A DNA stretch of 64,000 nt from Streptomyces antibioticus (GCF_002019855.1 NZ_CM007717.1:3493326-3557325), one strand, 5' to 3'; positions 7,538 to 16,945 are shown, numbered from the stretch's first letter. A program made the numbers and translations. The notes: a model not told the origin generated them from the sequence alone.

Positions 7538-9250
7538 TCAGTTCCCGGTGCCGGTGCCCGCCCCGTCCGTGGCCTGGCCGAGGTCGCCGATCCAGTCGCC
7601 GGCCTGCTTGAACCAGTGCCCGAGCTGGTCCCACCAGCCGCGGCCGGTGCCGATCCAGCCCTGGAGCGGGCTGAACTCCCAGATCATCCAGCCCGCGACG
7701 AACAGGATGACGATCGTGAAGAGGCAGCCCTTCAGGCAGCCGAGCCCGGGGATCTTCATCGGGTTGGCACTGCGCTGCCTCGGCTCGCGCGGCTGGCGCG
7801 GCTCCGGGGCGGGCCGCTGCTGCGGCTGGCGGCGCGGCTGCTGCTGGGGCGGCGGCGCCTGCTGCGGCTGGGGCGTGGCGTACCGGCCCTGCTGTCCGTA
7901 GCCCTGCGGGGGCTGCGGGGCGTACCCCTGCTGGGGCTGCTGCTGCGGGTAGCCGTAGCCCTGCTGCGGCCGGGGCTGCGGGCGCTGCGGCGGCTGCTGC
8001 GGCCGGGCGACCTGCCGCTGGGGGCGGCGGCGCAGCGGGTCCTCGCCGGGGTCGAGGTACTGCTGGACCTGTGTCTGCTCGTTGCGGTCGCGGGCGGCCC
8101 TGAGCTGGGTCTGCCAGGGGTGCGGCTGCTCGGGCGGGGTGCCGCCCTGCTGTCCCGGCTGGTGCGGCGGCACCGGCGGGAGGACGGCGGTGGCGTCGGC
8201 GGCGCCCGCCGGGGCCCCGGTGTGGGGCAGGACGGCGGTGGGGTCGGCGGCGCCGGCCGGTCCGCCGGTGTGCGGCAGGACGCTGGTCGCGGCGTTGGGG
8301 TCGTAGGAGCCCGCGGGGGCGCCCGGCACCGGCGCGGGGGCCGGGTCGGGGGCGAGCAGATGGGCCACGCCGTCGGCGGCGGCGATCTGCGTGGAGTTCG
8401 CGTGCACGCCGATGCCCTCGGCGACGACCCGCAGGGCGCGCCCGAGGTTCTGGGCGCTGGGCCGTTCGTCGGGGTTCTTGCGCAGGCAGCGCTCGATGAC
8501 CGTCCACAGCGGGTCGGGGACGGTGGAGGGGCGGCGCGGTTCGGCGCTGAGGTGCTGGTGCAGCACTTCGAGGGCGGAGCCTCCGCCGAACGGGGGACGT
8601 CCGGTGACCAGCTCGTACAGCATGATGCCGGCGCCGTAGACGTCGACGGCGGAGGTCTGCGGGCGGCCCTCGGCGGACTCCGGGGCGACGTACGCGGGCG
8701 TGCCGACGAACTCGCTGGTGCGGGTGAGGCCCGGGGAGTCGGCCAGCCGGGCGATGCCGAAGTCGGTGAGCATCGGGTGCATCTGCCCGCCGTTCTGCAT
8801 CAGCAGGACGTTGGCCGGCTTGAGGTCGCGGTGCACCACGCCGTCGGTGTGGCTGGCGGCGAGCGCGTCGGCGACCTGCGCGGTGAGCAGGGAGGCGGCG
8901 ACGGGCGTCAGCGGGCCGTTCTCGCGCAGATAGCGGTGCAGGTCGGGGCCGTCGATGAGGTCCATGACCAGGGCCAGCAGATCGCCCTCGACGACCAGGT
9001 CGCGGACCCGGACGATGTTCGGGTGGGTCAGGCGCAGCAGCACCGAGCGCTCCCGCAGGAAGCGCATCACGATGTCGGGGTCGCTGGCCAGCTCCTCCTT
9101 GAGGACCTTGATGGCGACGGTCTCTCCGGGCTGGCCGGGCACGGCCGCCTCGGCGCCCGCGGTCTCGCGCTGGCGGGCTCGCCAGACGGTGCCCGTGGCG
9201 CCGCGTCCGAGCGGCTCCTCGAGCAGGTACTTGCTGCCGACTGGCCGCAC
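7538..9250 (-). CDS. pkaA: Membrane Ser/Thr protein kinase (PkaA-like)
   Basis: A 570-residue eukaryotic-type kinase starting from a GTG at 9250 with GGGAG upstream. Gly loop GRGATGTV 15-22, Lys48 in VAIKVL, HRD 140-142 (RDLKPAN), DFG 163-165, GTPAYVAPE 183-191. The kinase domain carries an insertion rich in Ala/Gly just before Lys48. A very long linker (about 300-495) is Pro/Gln-rich, with GYGYPQQQ-type stretches, and should be disordered. One TM helix is at about 508-526, with a Trp-rich 45-residue extracellular tail and no PASTA or other sensor domain. Size and neighbours match S. coelicolor PkaA. Divergent from the FHA-ATPase gene, a likely phosphorylation partner (inference). Confidence 0.9.
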   Translation of the reverse strand: MRPVGSKYLLEEPLGRGATGTVWRARQRETAGAEAAVPGQPGETVAIKVLKEELASDPDIVMRFLRERSVLLRLTHPNIVRVRDLVVEGDLLALVMDLIDGPDLHRYLRENGPLTPVAASLLTAQVADALAASHTDGVVHRDLKPANVLLMQNGGQMHPMLTDFGIARLADSPGLTRTSEFVGTPAYVAPESAEGRPQTSAVDVYGAGIMLYELVTGRPPFGGGSALEVLHQHLSAEPRRPSTVPDPLWTVIERCLRKNPDERPSAQNLGRALRVVAEGIGVHANSTQIAAADGVAHLLAPDPAPAPVPGAPAGSYDPNAATSVLPHTGGPAGAADPTAVLPHTGAPAGAADATAVLPPVPPHQPGQQGGTPPEQPHPWQTQLRAARDRNEQTQVQQYLDPGEDPLRRRPQRQVARPQQPPQRPQPRPQQGYGYPQQQPQQGYAPQPPQGYGQQGRYATPQPQQAPPPQQQPRRQPQQRPAPEPRQPREPRQRSANPMKIPGLGCLKGCLFTIVILFVAGWMIWEFSPLQGWIGTGRGWWDQLGHWFKQAGDWIGDLGQATDGAGTGTGN

Positions 9251-9688
9251 GTCACGCGCTCCCTGCTGCTTGCTTGCCTCTGTGGTCCGATGTTCCGACC
9301 CACTGTAGTGCCGCGATACCCGTACCGGGCGGTCGTCTTCCTATGGTCCGACTATGGTCCGCGCGCGGGGCCGCCCGCCGCGACCCGGCCCGGTTCGGGC
9401 GCCTTCGGCCGTGTCCGGCCGTCTCCGGCCGTGTTCCGCCGTGTTCGCTGGAAAGACGCGCGGACCGGTCGCTCGGTTGCCGAATCCGGGCGTGACCGAT
9501 CTCAACTGATCGCCGGCGATGCAATGGTCAGGCACTTTTGCGGGCAGAGCCGACCAATCAAGATCACTTGTCACCGGGTGGTGGGCGCGTTGTCGGTGAC
9601 AGGTGCGAGGATGCCTGGAGTACTGGCCGATGTGCTCGTGTGGTGTGGGGGGAAGTCCGCGCCCGCGCAGAAGGGACCGCTGACGCCG
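9251..9688. promoter_or_regulatory. Divergent promoter region, kinases / FHA-ATPase
   Basis: A 438-bp gap between two divergent genes; it must hold promoters in both directions. It contains a run of imperfect CCGTGTTCCG/CCGGCCGT copies around 9410-9450 and one clear inverted repeat, TGTCACCG (9569-9576) and CGGTGACA (9594-9601), 17 bases apart, about 90 bp upstream of the FHA-ATPase start. The spacing suits a dimeric regulator but the binding protein is unknown. No gene was seen in the gap. Confidence 0.45.
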
Positions 9689-12600
9689 ATGCAGATCCGG
9701 CTGACCGTCACAGACCCGCAGGGCCCGCCCTTCGAGGCGCGCGGCCGTGCCGCGAGCTGCGACGTGCTGGTCACGGCCCCCGCCGGTACGGCCCTGGCCG
9801 CGGTGGCGCCCGCCCTGGCCGCGGCGGTCTCCGGGGAGGGCGCGGGCGGCGCGGCCGTCGCCCTGTACGCGGGCACCGAGCGGCTCGACGGAGCCCGCTG
9901 CACGCTCGGCGAACCCCCGCTGACCGACGGCGCGGTGCTGGCGCTCGGCGCCCCCGCCGACCCCGAACCGCATCCGGAGGTCGACGACGCCCCGGCCCGC
10001 CTCGACGTGGTCGCGGGTCCGGACGCGGGCGGGGTCCATCTGCTGCACGGCGGGCAGATCCGCGTCGGCCGCTCCGCCGACGCCGACGTCCCGCTGGACG
10101 ACCCGGACGTCTCCCGGCTGCACTGCGCGGTGACGCTCGGACCCGACGGCCGGGTGACGGTCACCGACCTCGGCTCCACCAACGGCACCACCGTCGACGG
10201 CACCCCGGTCAAGGCCCGCCCGGTGCGGCTCGCGCCCGGCGCCCTGCTGCGGATCGGCGAGTCGGCCCTGCGGCTGGCCCCGCCCGGCGGCCCGGGGGCC
10301 CGCGTGGTGACGGCACCGGACGGCGAGGGACACGTGCGCGTGGCGCCCGGCGGGGGTCGCGCGGCGGAGGGGGCCACCGGGTCCGCCTCCACGGCTTCTA
10401 CGGCTTCTACGGCGGTGTCCCGGCCGCGCGTGCCGAACTCCCGTTCCGGCGAGCCCGGCACCCCGACCGCACCCACCGGCCACAGCGACGGCGGGGTGAG
10501 CTGGAGCGGCGGCGGCACGGACCGGCATCTCGTCCCCGGCCAGGGCACCGCCCCGGACATCGAGAGCCGCACCGAGAGCCGGCACGACACCCACGCGGGC
10601 CGCGCCGACGCCTTCGGCCCGCCGTACGACGACGTCCGCGGCCCCCGGCCCGCCGTCTCCCCGTACGACGACGTGCCGCTGTACGACAACGCCGGGTACG
10701 ACGACCCCGGGGACCCGGACGACCCCGGCTCCGGCCGCAAGGGCACGCCCCTGCGGGGCACCGACATACCGCCCGGTGTCCGCCGGCGCGGCGGGCTGTC
10801 CGCCTGGGCCCGGCGGCTGGCCGGCGGCCGCGGCGCCCCGGACCCGGCCGGTCACGGCCCCGCCGACGGGGAGGTGTCCGGCGCGGGCCCCGAGCCGACG
10901 GCCGCCCCCGCCCCGGCGCCCGAGACCTGGCCCGACCCGGCCGCCCTGCTGCTGACCGCGCTGGGTCCCGGCCCCCGGCTCTGGGAGCGCGGTCCCGGCC
11001 ATCCCGAGGCGCTCACCGTGCGGCTCGGCACCGCGGACCGCACGGCACCCGGCGGCTCGGGCCTGCTGCCCGCCGTACCGGTGACGGCGGACCTGCGCGA
11101 GGCCGGGGCGCTGGGCCTGGCCGGACCGCGCCCGCGGCTGGCCGGGCTGGCCCGCGCGGTCGTGGCGCAGCTCGCCGCGCTGCACTCGCCGGACGCCCTG
11201 GAGATCGTCCTGATCAGCACGGACCGCGCGCGGTCCGAGGAGGAGCGGGCCGCCGAGTGGTCGTGGCTGGGCTGGCTGCCGCATCTGCGCCCGGGGCACG
11301 GCCAGGACTGCCGGCTGCTGCTCGCCTTCGACCGCGACCAGGCGGCCGCCCGCACCGACGAGCTGCTGCGCCGTCTGGAGGACCACCTCGCGGACACCGC
11401 GGCCGCCGTCCCGCCCTTCGCGACCGGCCCCGCGCCCGCCCGCCGGCCCTCCTGGGCCCTGTCCGAGGACCCGGACGGCTTCGCGGGGCCGTTCACCGTG
11501 CTCGTGGTGGACGGCGACCCGGGCGCCGCCGGTCTGCGGGACACCGTGACCCGGCTGGCCACGGCCGGTCCGCGCGCCGGGATCCATGTGCTGTGCCTGG
11601 CGGAGATCACCGCCGGTGCCCCGTCCGCCCCGGCGGCGCGGACCTACGAGGCGGCCTGTGCGGCGGCGCCCGTGTTCCGCGCGTGCGGCGCGGTCGCGCT
11701 GCTCGACGGCGACGTGGCCACCGCACTGCGGCTGCTGCGGATCGCGCCCGGCGGCGACGGACCGGCCGGACCGGTCGGCGAGGGCACCCTGGCCGCCGTG
11801 GACGCCGTCTCCCCCGCCTGGGCCGAGCGGTTCGCCCGCGCCCTCGCGCCGCTGCGCCCGGACGGCGGCGGTGGCGGCGGTGAGCGGCACACGCGTGTGT
11901 CCGCCCCGCTGCCCCCGTCGTCCCGGCTGCTCGACGAGCTGGGTCTGGCGCGGGCCACCCCGGCCTCCCTGATGGCCCGCTGGGCGGACGCGGCCGACGA
12001 CACCGAGGCGCTCGGCGGACGGGCCTGGGCGGTGCTCGGCGCGGGGCCGCGCGGCCCGGTCGCGGTGGACCTCGCCGCCGAGGGCCCCCATCTGCTGGTC
12101 GAGGGCCCGCCCGGCAGCGGGCGCACCGAGCTGCTGCGGGCGGTCGTCGCCTCGCTGGCGGCCGCCGAGCGCCCCGACCGCCTCGGCATCGTGCTGATGG
12201 ACGGCCGGGACACGGTCGGCCAGGGCACCGGCGGCGCCGGTGACGGCCTGCGGGTCTGTACCGACGTACCGCATGTGACGACGCATCTGACCGGGACCGA
12301 TCCGGTGCGGATGCGGGAGTTCGCGCAGTCGCTGAGCGCGGAGCTGAAGCGGCGGGCCGAGCTGCTGGGCCGGTCCGACTTCACCGAGTGGCACACGCAC
12401 CGCGCGGTGTCGGGCCGGATCGTGCCGCAGCGCGGCCCGCACGGACCGGCGCCCGGCGCGGGCGGTGCCGCCGACATAGAGGCGCCGCCCAGCTCCACGC
12501 TGCGGCTGCGGCCCGGCGCGGCGGCGCGTCAGCGGACCGAGCCGGCACCGCCGTTGCCCCGGCTCGTGGTGGTCGTGGACGACCTGGACGCGCTCGTGTC

Positions 12601-13063
12601 GCCGCCGCTGGGCTCGCCCGGCCGCCCGGCCGCGGGGTCCGTGACGCGCGCGCTGGAGGCGGTGGCCCGGGAGGGCGAGCGGCTCGGCGTGCACCTGGTG
12701 GCGGCGACCGGTCCCGGGGGCCGTACGGCCGAGTCCGAGGCGGTCCGCCGGGCCACCGTGCGGATCGCGCTGGAGGCGCCGGGGTCGGGCGCGGACGAAC
12801 CGGCGCCGGGGCGCGGCCGGCTCAAGGGCGCCGACGGCCGGCTCACACCCTTCCAGGGCGGCCGGGTGACGGGCCGTATCCCGCGCACGGCGACGCTGCG
12901 GCCCACGGTGATCCCGCTGGAGTGGCGGCGGATGGGCGATCCGCCGACCCGCCGTCCGGTCCGGGAGCTGGGCAACGGCCCGACGGACCTGGCCCTGCTG
13001 GCGAGCGCGCTGGAGCGGGCCGCCCGCGAGGTCGCGGCGGCGGAAGTGCCGTCCCTGCTCTGA
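9689..13063 (+). CDS. FHA-domain FtsK/SpoIIIE (EssC-like) ATPase
   Basis: A 1124-residue protein from the ATG at 9689 (MQIRLTVTDPQG). Residues 1-90 look like an EssC-type ubiquitin/FHA-like head; a canonical FHA domain follows at about 104-195 with GR 127-128, SRLH 142-145 and TNG 164-166, the phosphothreonine-binding residues. Residues 200-430 are Gly/Pro/Ser/Asp-rich and probably disordered. From about 440 a domain with SPDALEIVLIS and WLGWLPHLRPGHG resembles the region before the first ATPase of EssC. The ATPase has Walker A GPPGSGRT (806-813) and Walker B LVVVVDDLD (959-967). No TM helices are visible, unlike EssC/EccC or FtsK. Next to two kinases, so its FHA domain may bind a phosphorylated kinase. 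No ESX gene is nearby. Confidence 0.82.
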   Translation: MQIRLTVTDPQGPPFEARGRAASCDVLVTAPAGTALAAVAPALAAAVSGEGAGGAAVALYAGTERLDGARCTLGEPPLTDGAVLALGAPADPEPHPEVDDAPARLDVVAGPDAGGVHLLHGGQIRVGRSADADVPLDDPDVSRLHCAVTLGPDGRVTVTDLGSTNGTTVDGTPVKARPVRLAPGALLRIGESALRLAPPGGPGARVVTAPDGEGHVRVAPGGGRAAEGATGSASTASTASTAVSRPRVPNSRSGEPGTPTAPTGHSDGGVSWSGGGTDRHLVPGQGTAPDIESRTESRHDTHAGRADAFGPPYDDVRGPRPAVSPYDDVPLYDNAGYDDPGDPDDPGSGRKGTPLRGTDIPPGVRRRGGLSAWARRLAGGRGAPDPAGHGPADGEVSGAGPEPTAAPAPAPETWPDPAALLLTALGPGPRLWERGPGHPEALTVRLGTADRTAPGGSGLLPAVPVTADLREAGALGLAGPRPRLAGLARAVVAQLAALHSPDALEIVLISTDRARSEEERAAEWSWLGWLPHLRPGHGQDCRLLLAFDRDQAAARTDELLRRLEDHLADTAAAVPPFATGPAPARRPSWALSEDPDGFAGPFTVLVVDGDPGAAGLRDTVTRLATAGPRAGIHVLCLAEITAGAPSAPAARTYEAACAAAPVFRACGAVALLDGDVATALRLLRIAPGGDGPAGPVGEGTLAAVDAVSPAWAERFARALAPLRPDGGGGGGERHTRVSAPLPPSSRLLDELGLARATPASLMARWADAADDTEALGGRAWAVLGAGPRGPVAVDLAAEGPHLLVEGPPGSGRTELLRAVVASLAAAERPDRLGIVLMDGRDTVGQGTGGAGDGLRVCTDVPHVTTHLTGTDPVRMREFAQSLSAELKRRAELLGRSDFTEWHTHRAVSGRIVPQRGPHGPAPGAGGAADIEAPPSSTLRLRPGAAARQRTEPAPPLPRLVVVVDDLDALVSPPLGSPGRPAAGSVTRALEAVAREGERLGVHLVAATGPGGRTAESEAVRRATVRIALEAPGSGADEPAPGRGRLKGADGRLTPFQGGRVTGRIPRTATLRPTVIPLEWRRMGDPPTRRPVRELGNGPTDLALLASALERAAREVAAAEVPSLL

Positions 13064-13197
13064 CCTTCACGGAGTCACGACGCGGTCACGATCGCCCGGT
13101 TGACACCGTTCGCGCACTTGCCGACCCCGTGCGCCCGGCGTAGACCGGAGCGCACGGGACAGCGCTCGGACGTTCGACGAGGACGGAGAACGGGGCA

Positions 13198-14580
13198 GTG
13201 ATGCGCAGGACGAGCAACGCGAACCGGACATCGAAGACCGTGAGGACGGCGGCCGTGCTACTCGCGGGAGCCCTCGCGCTCACCGCGTGCGGCGGCGACG
13301 GAGACGACGGCGGGAGCGGCGGCGGAGAGAGCACCGCACCGGGCGGGACGGGCGGCGAACTCACCCTCCCGCAACTGGACGGCACCACCCTGGAGGTGGC
13401 CGCCGTCTGGACGGGCCCGGAACAGGCCAACTTCAAGAAGGTGCTCGCGGAGTTCGAGAAACGCACCGGCGCGAAGATCACCTTCGTGCCCGCGCAGGAC
13501 CCGATCATCAACTTCCTCGGCTCGAAGATCGCGGGCGGGGCGCCGCCGGACGTCGCGCTGCTCCCGCAGCCGGGCGCGATCAAGCAGGCCGTCGAGAAGA
13601 AGTGGGCCACCCCGCTGGGCGCCGAGGCCCTGAAGGAGGTCGGGAAGAACTACGCGCAGGGCTGGCAGGACATCGGCAAGGTCGACGGCGAGCAGTACGG
13701 CGTCTACTACAAGGCCGCCAACAAGTCCCTGATCTGGTACAACGCGCAGGTCTTCGAGAACGCGGGCGCGAGCGAACCGGCCACCTGGGACGAGCTGCTG
13801 ACGACCGCCCGCACGGTCTACGACTCCGGCGTCACCCCGTTCTCGATCCCGGGCGCGGACGGCTGGCCGCTGACCGACTGGTTCGAGAACGTGTACCTCT
13901 CCCAGGCGGGCCCGGAGAAGTACGACCAGTTGGCCCGGCACGAGATCAAGTGGACCGATCCGTCGGTCGCCAAGGCCCTCACCACGCTCGCCGAGATCTG
14001 GGGCGAGAAGGACTATGTGGCGGGCGGCGCCGACGGCGCGCTCCAGACGGAGTTCCCCGACTCGGTCACCCAGACCTTCACCGGCGGCGACCAGCCCAAG
14101 GCCGCGATGGTCTACGAGGGCGACTTCGTGCAGGTCAACATCGGACAGACGGACGCGAAGATCGGCACGGACGCGAAGGTGTTCCCGTTCCCGAAGGTCG
14201 GCGACACCGCGCCCGTGGTGTCGGGCGGTGACGCGGCGGTGATCCTCAAGGACTCGGAGGGCGCGCAGGCGCTGGCGACCTTCCTGGCCTCGCCGGACGC
14301 GGCGGAGATCCAGGCGAAGCTGGGCGGCTATCTCTCGCCCAACAAGAACGTGGACCTCGCCGCCTATCCGAACGACGTGCAGCGCACGATCGCCAAGGCG
14401 CTGGTCGCGGCCGGTGACGACTTCCGCTTCGACATGTCCGACCAGGCTCCGCAGGCGTTCGGCGGCACCCCGGGCAAGGGCGAGTGGAAGGACCTCCAGG
14501 ACTTCCTGAAGAACCCGTCGGACGTGGCCGGCATCCAGAAGAAGCTGGAGTCGGACGCGGCGGCGGCGTACGGGAACTGA
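13198..14580 (+). CDS. ABC sugar transporter, substrate-binding lipoprotein
   Basis: An extracellular solute-binding protein of family 1 (MalE/UgpB-like), 460 residues. GGAG at 13185 favours the GTG at 13198, with ATG at 13201 as the alternative. The signal peptide ends in a lipobox LTAC with Cys31, followed by a Gly/Asp/Ser linker, so it is anchored as a lipoprotein. The family core is clear: TLEVAAVWTGPEQANFKKVLAEFE near the start, APPDVALLPQPG, LIWYNAQVFENAGASEPATWDELL, and late QALATFLASPDAAEIQAKLGGYLSP. The likely ligand is an oligosaccharide or sugar derivative, which cannot be named. The two permeases follow after 7 bp. Confidence 0.92.
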   Translation: MMRRTSNANRTSKTVRTAAVLLAGALALTACGGDGDDGGSGGGESTAPGGTGGELTLPQLDGTTLEVAAVWTGPEQANFKKVLAEFEKRTGAKITFVPAQDPIINFLGSKIAGGAPPDVALLPQPGAIKQAVEKKWATPLGAEALKEVGKNYAQGWQDIGKVDGEQYGVYYKAANKSLIWYNAQVFENAGASEPATWDELLTTARTVYDSGVTPFSIPGADGWPLTDWFENVYLSQAGPEKYDQLARHEIKWTDPSVAKALTTLAEIWGEKDYVAGGADGALQTEFPDSVTQTFTGGDQPKAAMVYEGDFVQVNIGQTDAKIGTDAKVFPFPKVGDTAPVVSGGDAAVILKDSEGAQALATFLASPDAAEIQAKLGGYLSPNKNVDLAAYPNDVQRTIAKALVAAGDDFRFDMSDQAPQAFGGTPGKGEWKDLQDFLKNPSDVAGIQKKLESDAAAAYGN

Positions 14581-14587
14581 TCCCGCG

Positions 14588-15931
14588 ATGGCGTCGGGCC
14601 CGGGGGCCGCGAAGGCCCCCTCACAACCCTCACGCCGCTCGCGCAGGAGCGTGACCGGTACCCGCAGGAGCGTGGCGGCGCTGTTCCTGCTGCCCGCCCT
14701 GGTGCTGCTGGGCGCGCTGGTGGTCTACCCGATCGGGTACTCGGTCGCGCGCAGCTTCTACGACCAGTCCGGCGACGGCTTCGCGGGCGTCGACAACTAC
14801 CGGGCCCTGTTCACCGACGACGGCATCCGCACCGCGCTCGGGAACAACGTGATCTGGGTGGTGTTCGCGCCGACGGTCGCGACGGCACTCGGGCTGATCT
14901 TCGCCGTGCTCACCGAACGGGTGCGCTGGGGAACGGCGTTCAAGCTGGTCGTCTTCATGCCGATGGCGATCTCCATGCTGGCCGCCGGGATCATCTTCCG
15001 GCTGGTGTACGACCAGGACCCGGACAAGGGCGTCGCCAACGCGGTGTGGGTGGGCGTGCACGACACGTTCGCCGCGTCGTCGGCGTTCCCGAAGGCGCAC
15101 CCCGGCCGGGACTCGCCGCTGGTGGCCGAAGGGGGCGGGTTCGTGACCCGGGAGGCGGTCCGCGCCGGTGATCCGGTGGCGCTGCCGCTGGTCGGGGTCG
15201 CCCCGGACGTGATGCCGGACGGCGCGAAACGAGCCGTCGCCGCCGCGGCCGAGCCGGGGAAGGTCACCGGCACCACCTGGCAGGACTTCACCCGCGGCAA
15301 GGGCGTCGGCACCCCGGGCGCCCCCGACCCGTCCGAACTCGGCTACCCGGGCATGCGGATCGAGGCGGTCAGGGACGGGAAGGTGGTGGCGTCCACCGAG
15401 GCCGCCGCCGACGGCACCTTCACCCTGCCCGCGGCGGCCGACGGGGCACGGCTGCGGCTGCCCGCGGGGAACTTCGCGGAGCCGTACAACGGCCTGGACT
15501 GGCTCGGCCCGTCCCTGGTCACCCCGGCGATCATCGGCTCGTACATCTGGATGTGGGCCGGGTTCGCGATGGTACTGATCGCGGCGGGGCTGGCCGGGAT
15601 GCCGCGCGAACTGCTGGAGGCGGCGCGGGTGGACGGGGCGAACGAGTGGCAGGTGTTCCGCAGGGTCACGGTGCCGCTGCTCGCGCCGGTGCTCGCGGTG
15701 GTCGCCGTCACCCTGATGATCAATGTGCTGAAGGTCTTCGACCTGGTGTTCATCATCGCGCCCGGCTCCTCGCAGGACGACGCGAACGTGCTCGCGCTGG
15801 AGCTGTACCGCAAGGGCTTCTCGGAGGGCCGTCCCGGCGTGGCGAGCGCGATCGCGGTGTTCCTGCTGCTGCTGGTGATCCCGGTGATGTGGTTCAACGT
15901 GCGCAGGCTGCGGCGGGAGGTGCGGCGATGA
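14588..15931 (+). CDS. ABC sugar permease with large inserted loop domain
   Basis: Inner permease of the MalF/UgpA type, 447 residues, against about 300 for the family. TM1 is about 30-55, TM2 about 87-108, TM3 about 118-140; the EAA loop is at about 341-365 (ELLEAARVDGANEWQVFRRV), contacting the ATPase. Between TM3 and the next helix (about 312-335) residues 158-300 form a large hydrophilic insert that should lie outside the cell. Its second half (MRIEAVRDGKVVASTEAAA, DGTFTLP) looks like a small beta-sandwich of the carboxypeptidase-regulatory/CnaB sort. The insert is in frame with normal codon bias, so not a frameshift artefact. The stop overlaps the next start (ATGA). Confidence 0.88.
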   Translation: MASGPGAAKAPSQPSRRSRRSVTGTRRSVAALFLLPALVLLGALVVYPIGYSVARSFYDQSGDGFAGVDNYRALFTDDGIRTALGNNVIWVVFAPTVATALGLIFAVLTERVRWGTAFKLVVFMPMAISMLAAGIIFRLVYDQDPDKGVANAVWVGVHDTFAASSAFPKAHPGRDSPLVAEGGGFVTREAVRAGDPVALPLVGVAPDVMPDGAKRAVAAAAEPGKVTGTTWQDFTRGKGVGTPGAPDPSELGYPGMRIEAVRDGKVVASTEAAADGTFTLPAAADGARLRLPAGNFAEPYNGLDWLGPSLVTPAIIGSYIWMWAGFAMVLIAAGLAGMPRELLEAARVDGANEWQVFRRVTVPLLAPVLAVVAVTLMINVLKVFDLVFIIAPGSSQDDANVLALELYRKGFSEGRPGVASAIAVFLLLLVIPVMWFNVRRLRREVRR

Positions 15932-16770
15932 GGGCGTGGCTGACCGCCAGGGTCAACGGCGGTCTGGTGCGGGTGTTCCTGGTCGTCGTCGGCCTGTTCT
16001 GGCTGGTGCCGACGGTCGGTCTGCTGGTCTCCTCGCTGCGCTCCCCCGAGGACATGGGTGCGAGCGGCTGGTGGACGGTGTTCGAGGAGCCCTCACGGCT
16101 CACGGTGGACAACTACCGCAGGCTCCTGGAGAACGGCGACATCACCGACTCCCTGCTCAACACGGTGGCGATCACCGTGCCGGCGACGGTGCTGGTGGTC
16201 GTCGTGGGCGCGCTCGCCGGGTACGCGTTCGCGTGGATGGAGTTCCCGGGCCGGGACTGGTGGTTCCTCGCGGTGGTGGGGCTCCTGGTGGTGCCGGTAC
16301 AGGTGGCGCTCATCCCGATCGCCGAACTCTTCGGCGACCTCGGCCTGTTCGGCTCCACGCTGGGCGTGGTGCTGTTCCACGTCGGCTTCGGGCTGCCGTT
16401 CGCGGTGTTCCTGCTGCGGAACTTCTTCGCGGAGATCCCGCGCGAACTGCTGGAGGCGGCCCGGCTTGACGGGGCGGGCGAACTGCGGCTGTTCTTCCGG
16501 GTGGTGCTGCCGCTGGGCGGCCCGGCCATCGCCAGCCTGGGCATCTTCCAGTTCCTGTGGGTGTGGAACGACATGCTGGTGGCGCTGGTGTTCAGCGACG
16601 CGGGCAGCCAGCCGATCACGGTCGCGCTCCAGACGCAGGTCCGCCAGTTCGGCAACAACATCGACGTGCTGGCGCCGGGCGCGTTCCTGTCGATGGTGAT
16701 CCCGCTGGCCGTGTTCTTCGCGTTCCAGCGGCAGTTCGTGTCGGGGGTGATGGCCGGAGCGGTCAAGTGA
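15928..16770 (+). CDS. ABC sugar permease (MalG-like)
   Basis: Second permease, 280 residues, six predicted TM helices. GGGAGG stands 8 bases before the ATG at 15928, and the start overlaps the stop of the previous gene by four bases, so the two permeases are translationally coupled. The EAA motif is ELLEAARLDGAGELRLFFRVVLP at about 172-194 (quoted blocks ELLEAARLDG and RLFFRVVLPLGG). The C-terminus QRQFVSGVMAGAVK is typical of MalG-type subunits. No ATPase gene is present; in streptomycetes one shared ATPase (MsiK) commonly energises such importers, which I infer here. Confidence 0.93.
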   Translation: MRAWLTARVNGGLVRVFLVVVGLFWLVPTVGLLVSSLRSPEDMGASGWWTVFEEPSRLTVDNYRRLLENGDITDSLLNTVAITVPATVLVVVVGALAGYAFAWMEFPGRDWWFLAVVGLLVVPVQVALIPIAELFGDLGLFGSTLGVVLFHVGFGLPFAVFLLRNFFAEIPRELLEAARLDGAGELRLFFRVVLPLGGPAIASLGIFQFLWVWNDMLVALVFSDAGSQPITVALQTQVRQFGNNIDVLAPGAFLSMVIPLAVFFAFQRQFVSGVMAGAVK

Positions 16771-16945
16771 GCGGTCGAGTGAGCGGTCGAGTGAGCGGAG
16801 AACAACGAGCCGTGGGGCGGGCCGGACACCGGCCCGTCCAGCCGCGTTCACCACAGGTCCCCCGAATGCCGTACGAACCGTAACCAAGTCACTCCATCGG
16901 CCGTTCCCGGGCAAGGCCCTGCCCGTGCCGACCCATGGATGTCCC

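Noticed and set aside
6881..9688. A 2060-codon plus-strand open frame that runs into the FHA-ATPase gene
   Set aside because: Its first 900 codons lie antisense to the two kinase genes and have no domain; they are GC-bias shadow. The gene starts at 9689 with the EssC-like head.
9689..13063. Type VII secretion locus
   Set aside because: The ATPase is EssC-like, but no EsxA/B (WXG100), EccB, EccD or mycosin gene occurs in the window and no TM helices are visible.
16768..16800. Tandem GAGCGGTCGAGT copies after the ABC permease as a regulatory element
   Set aside because: Only about two and a half copies beginning at the stop codon; too short to claim anything beyond local slippage.
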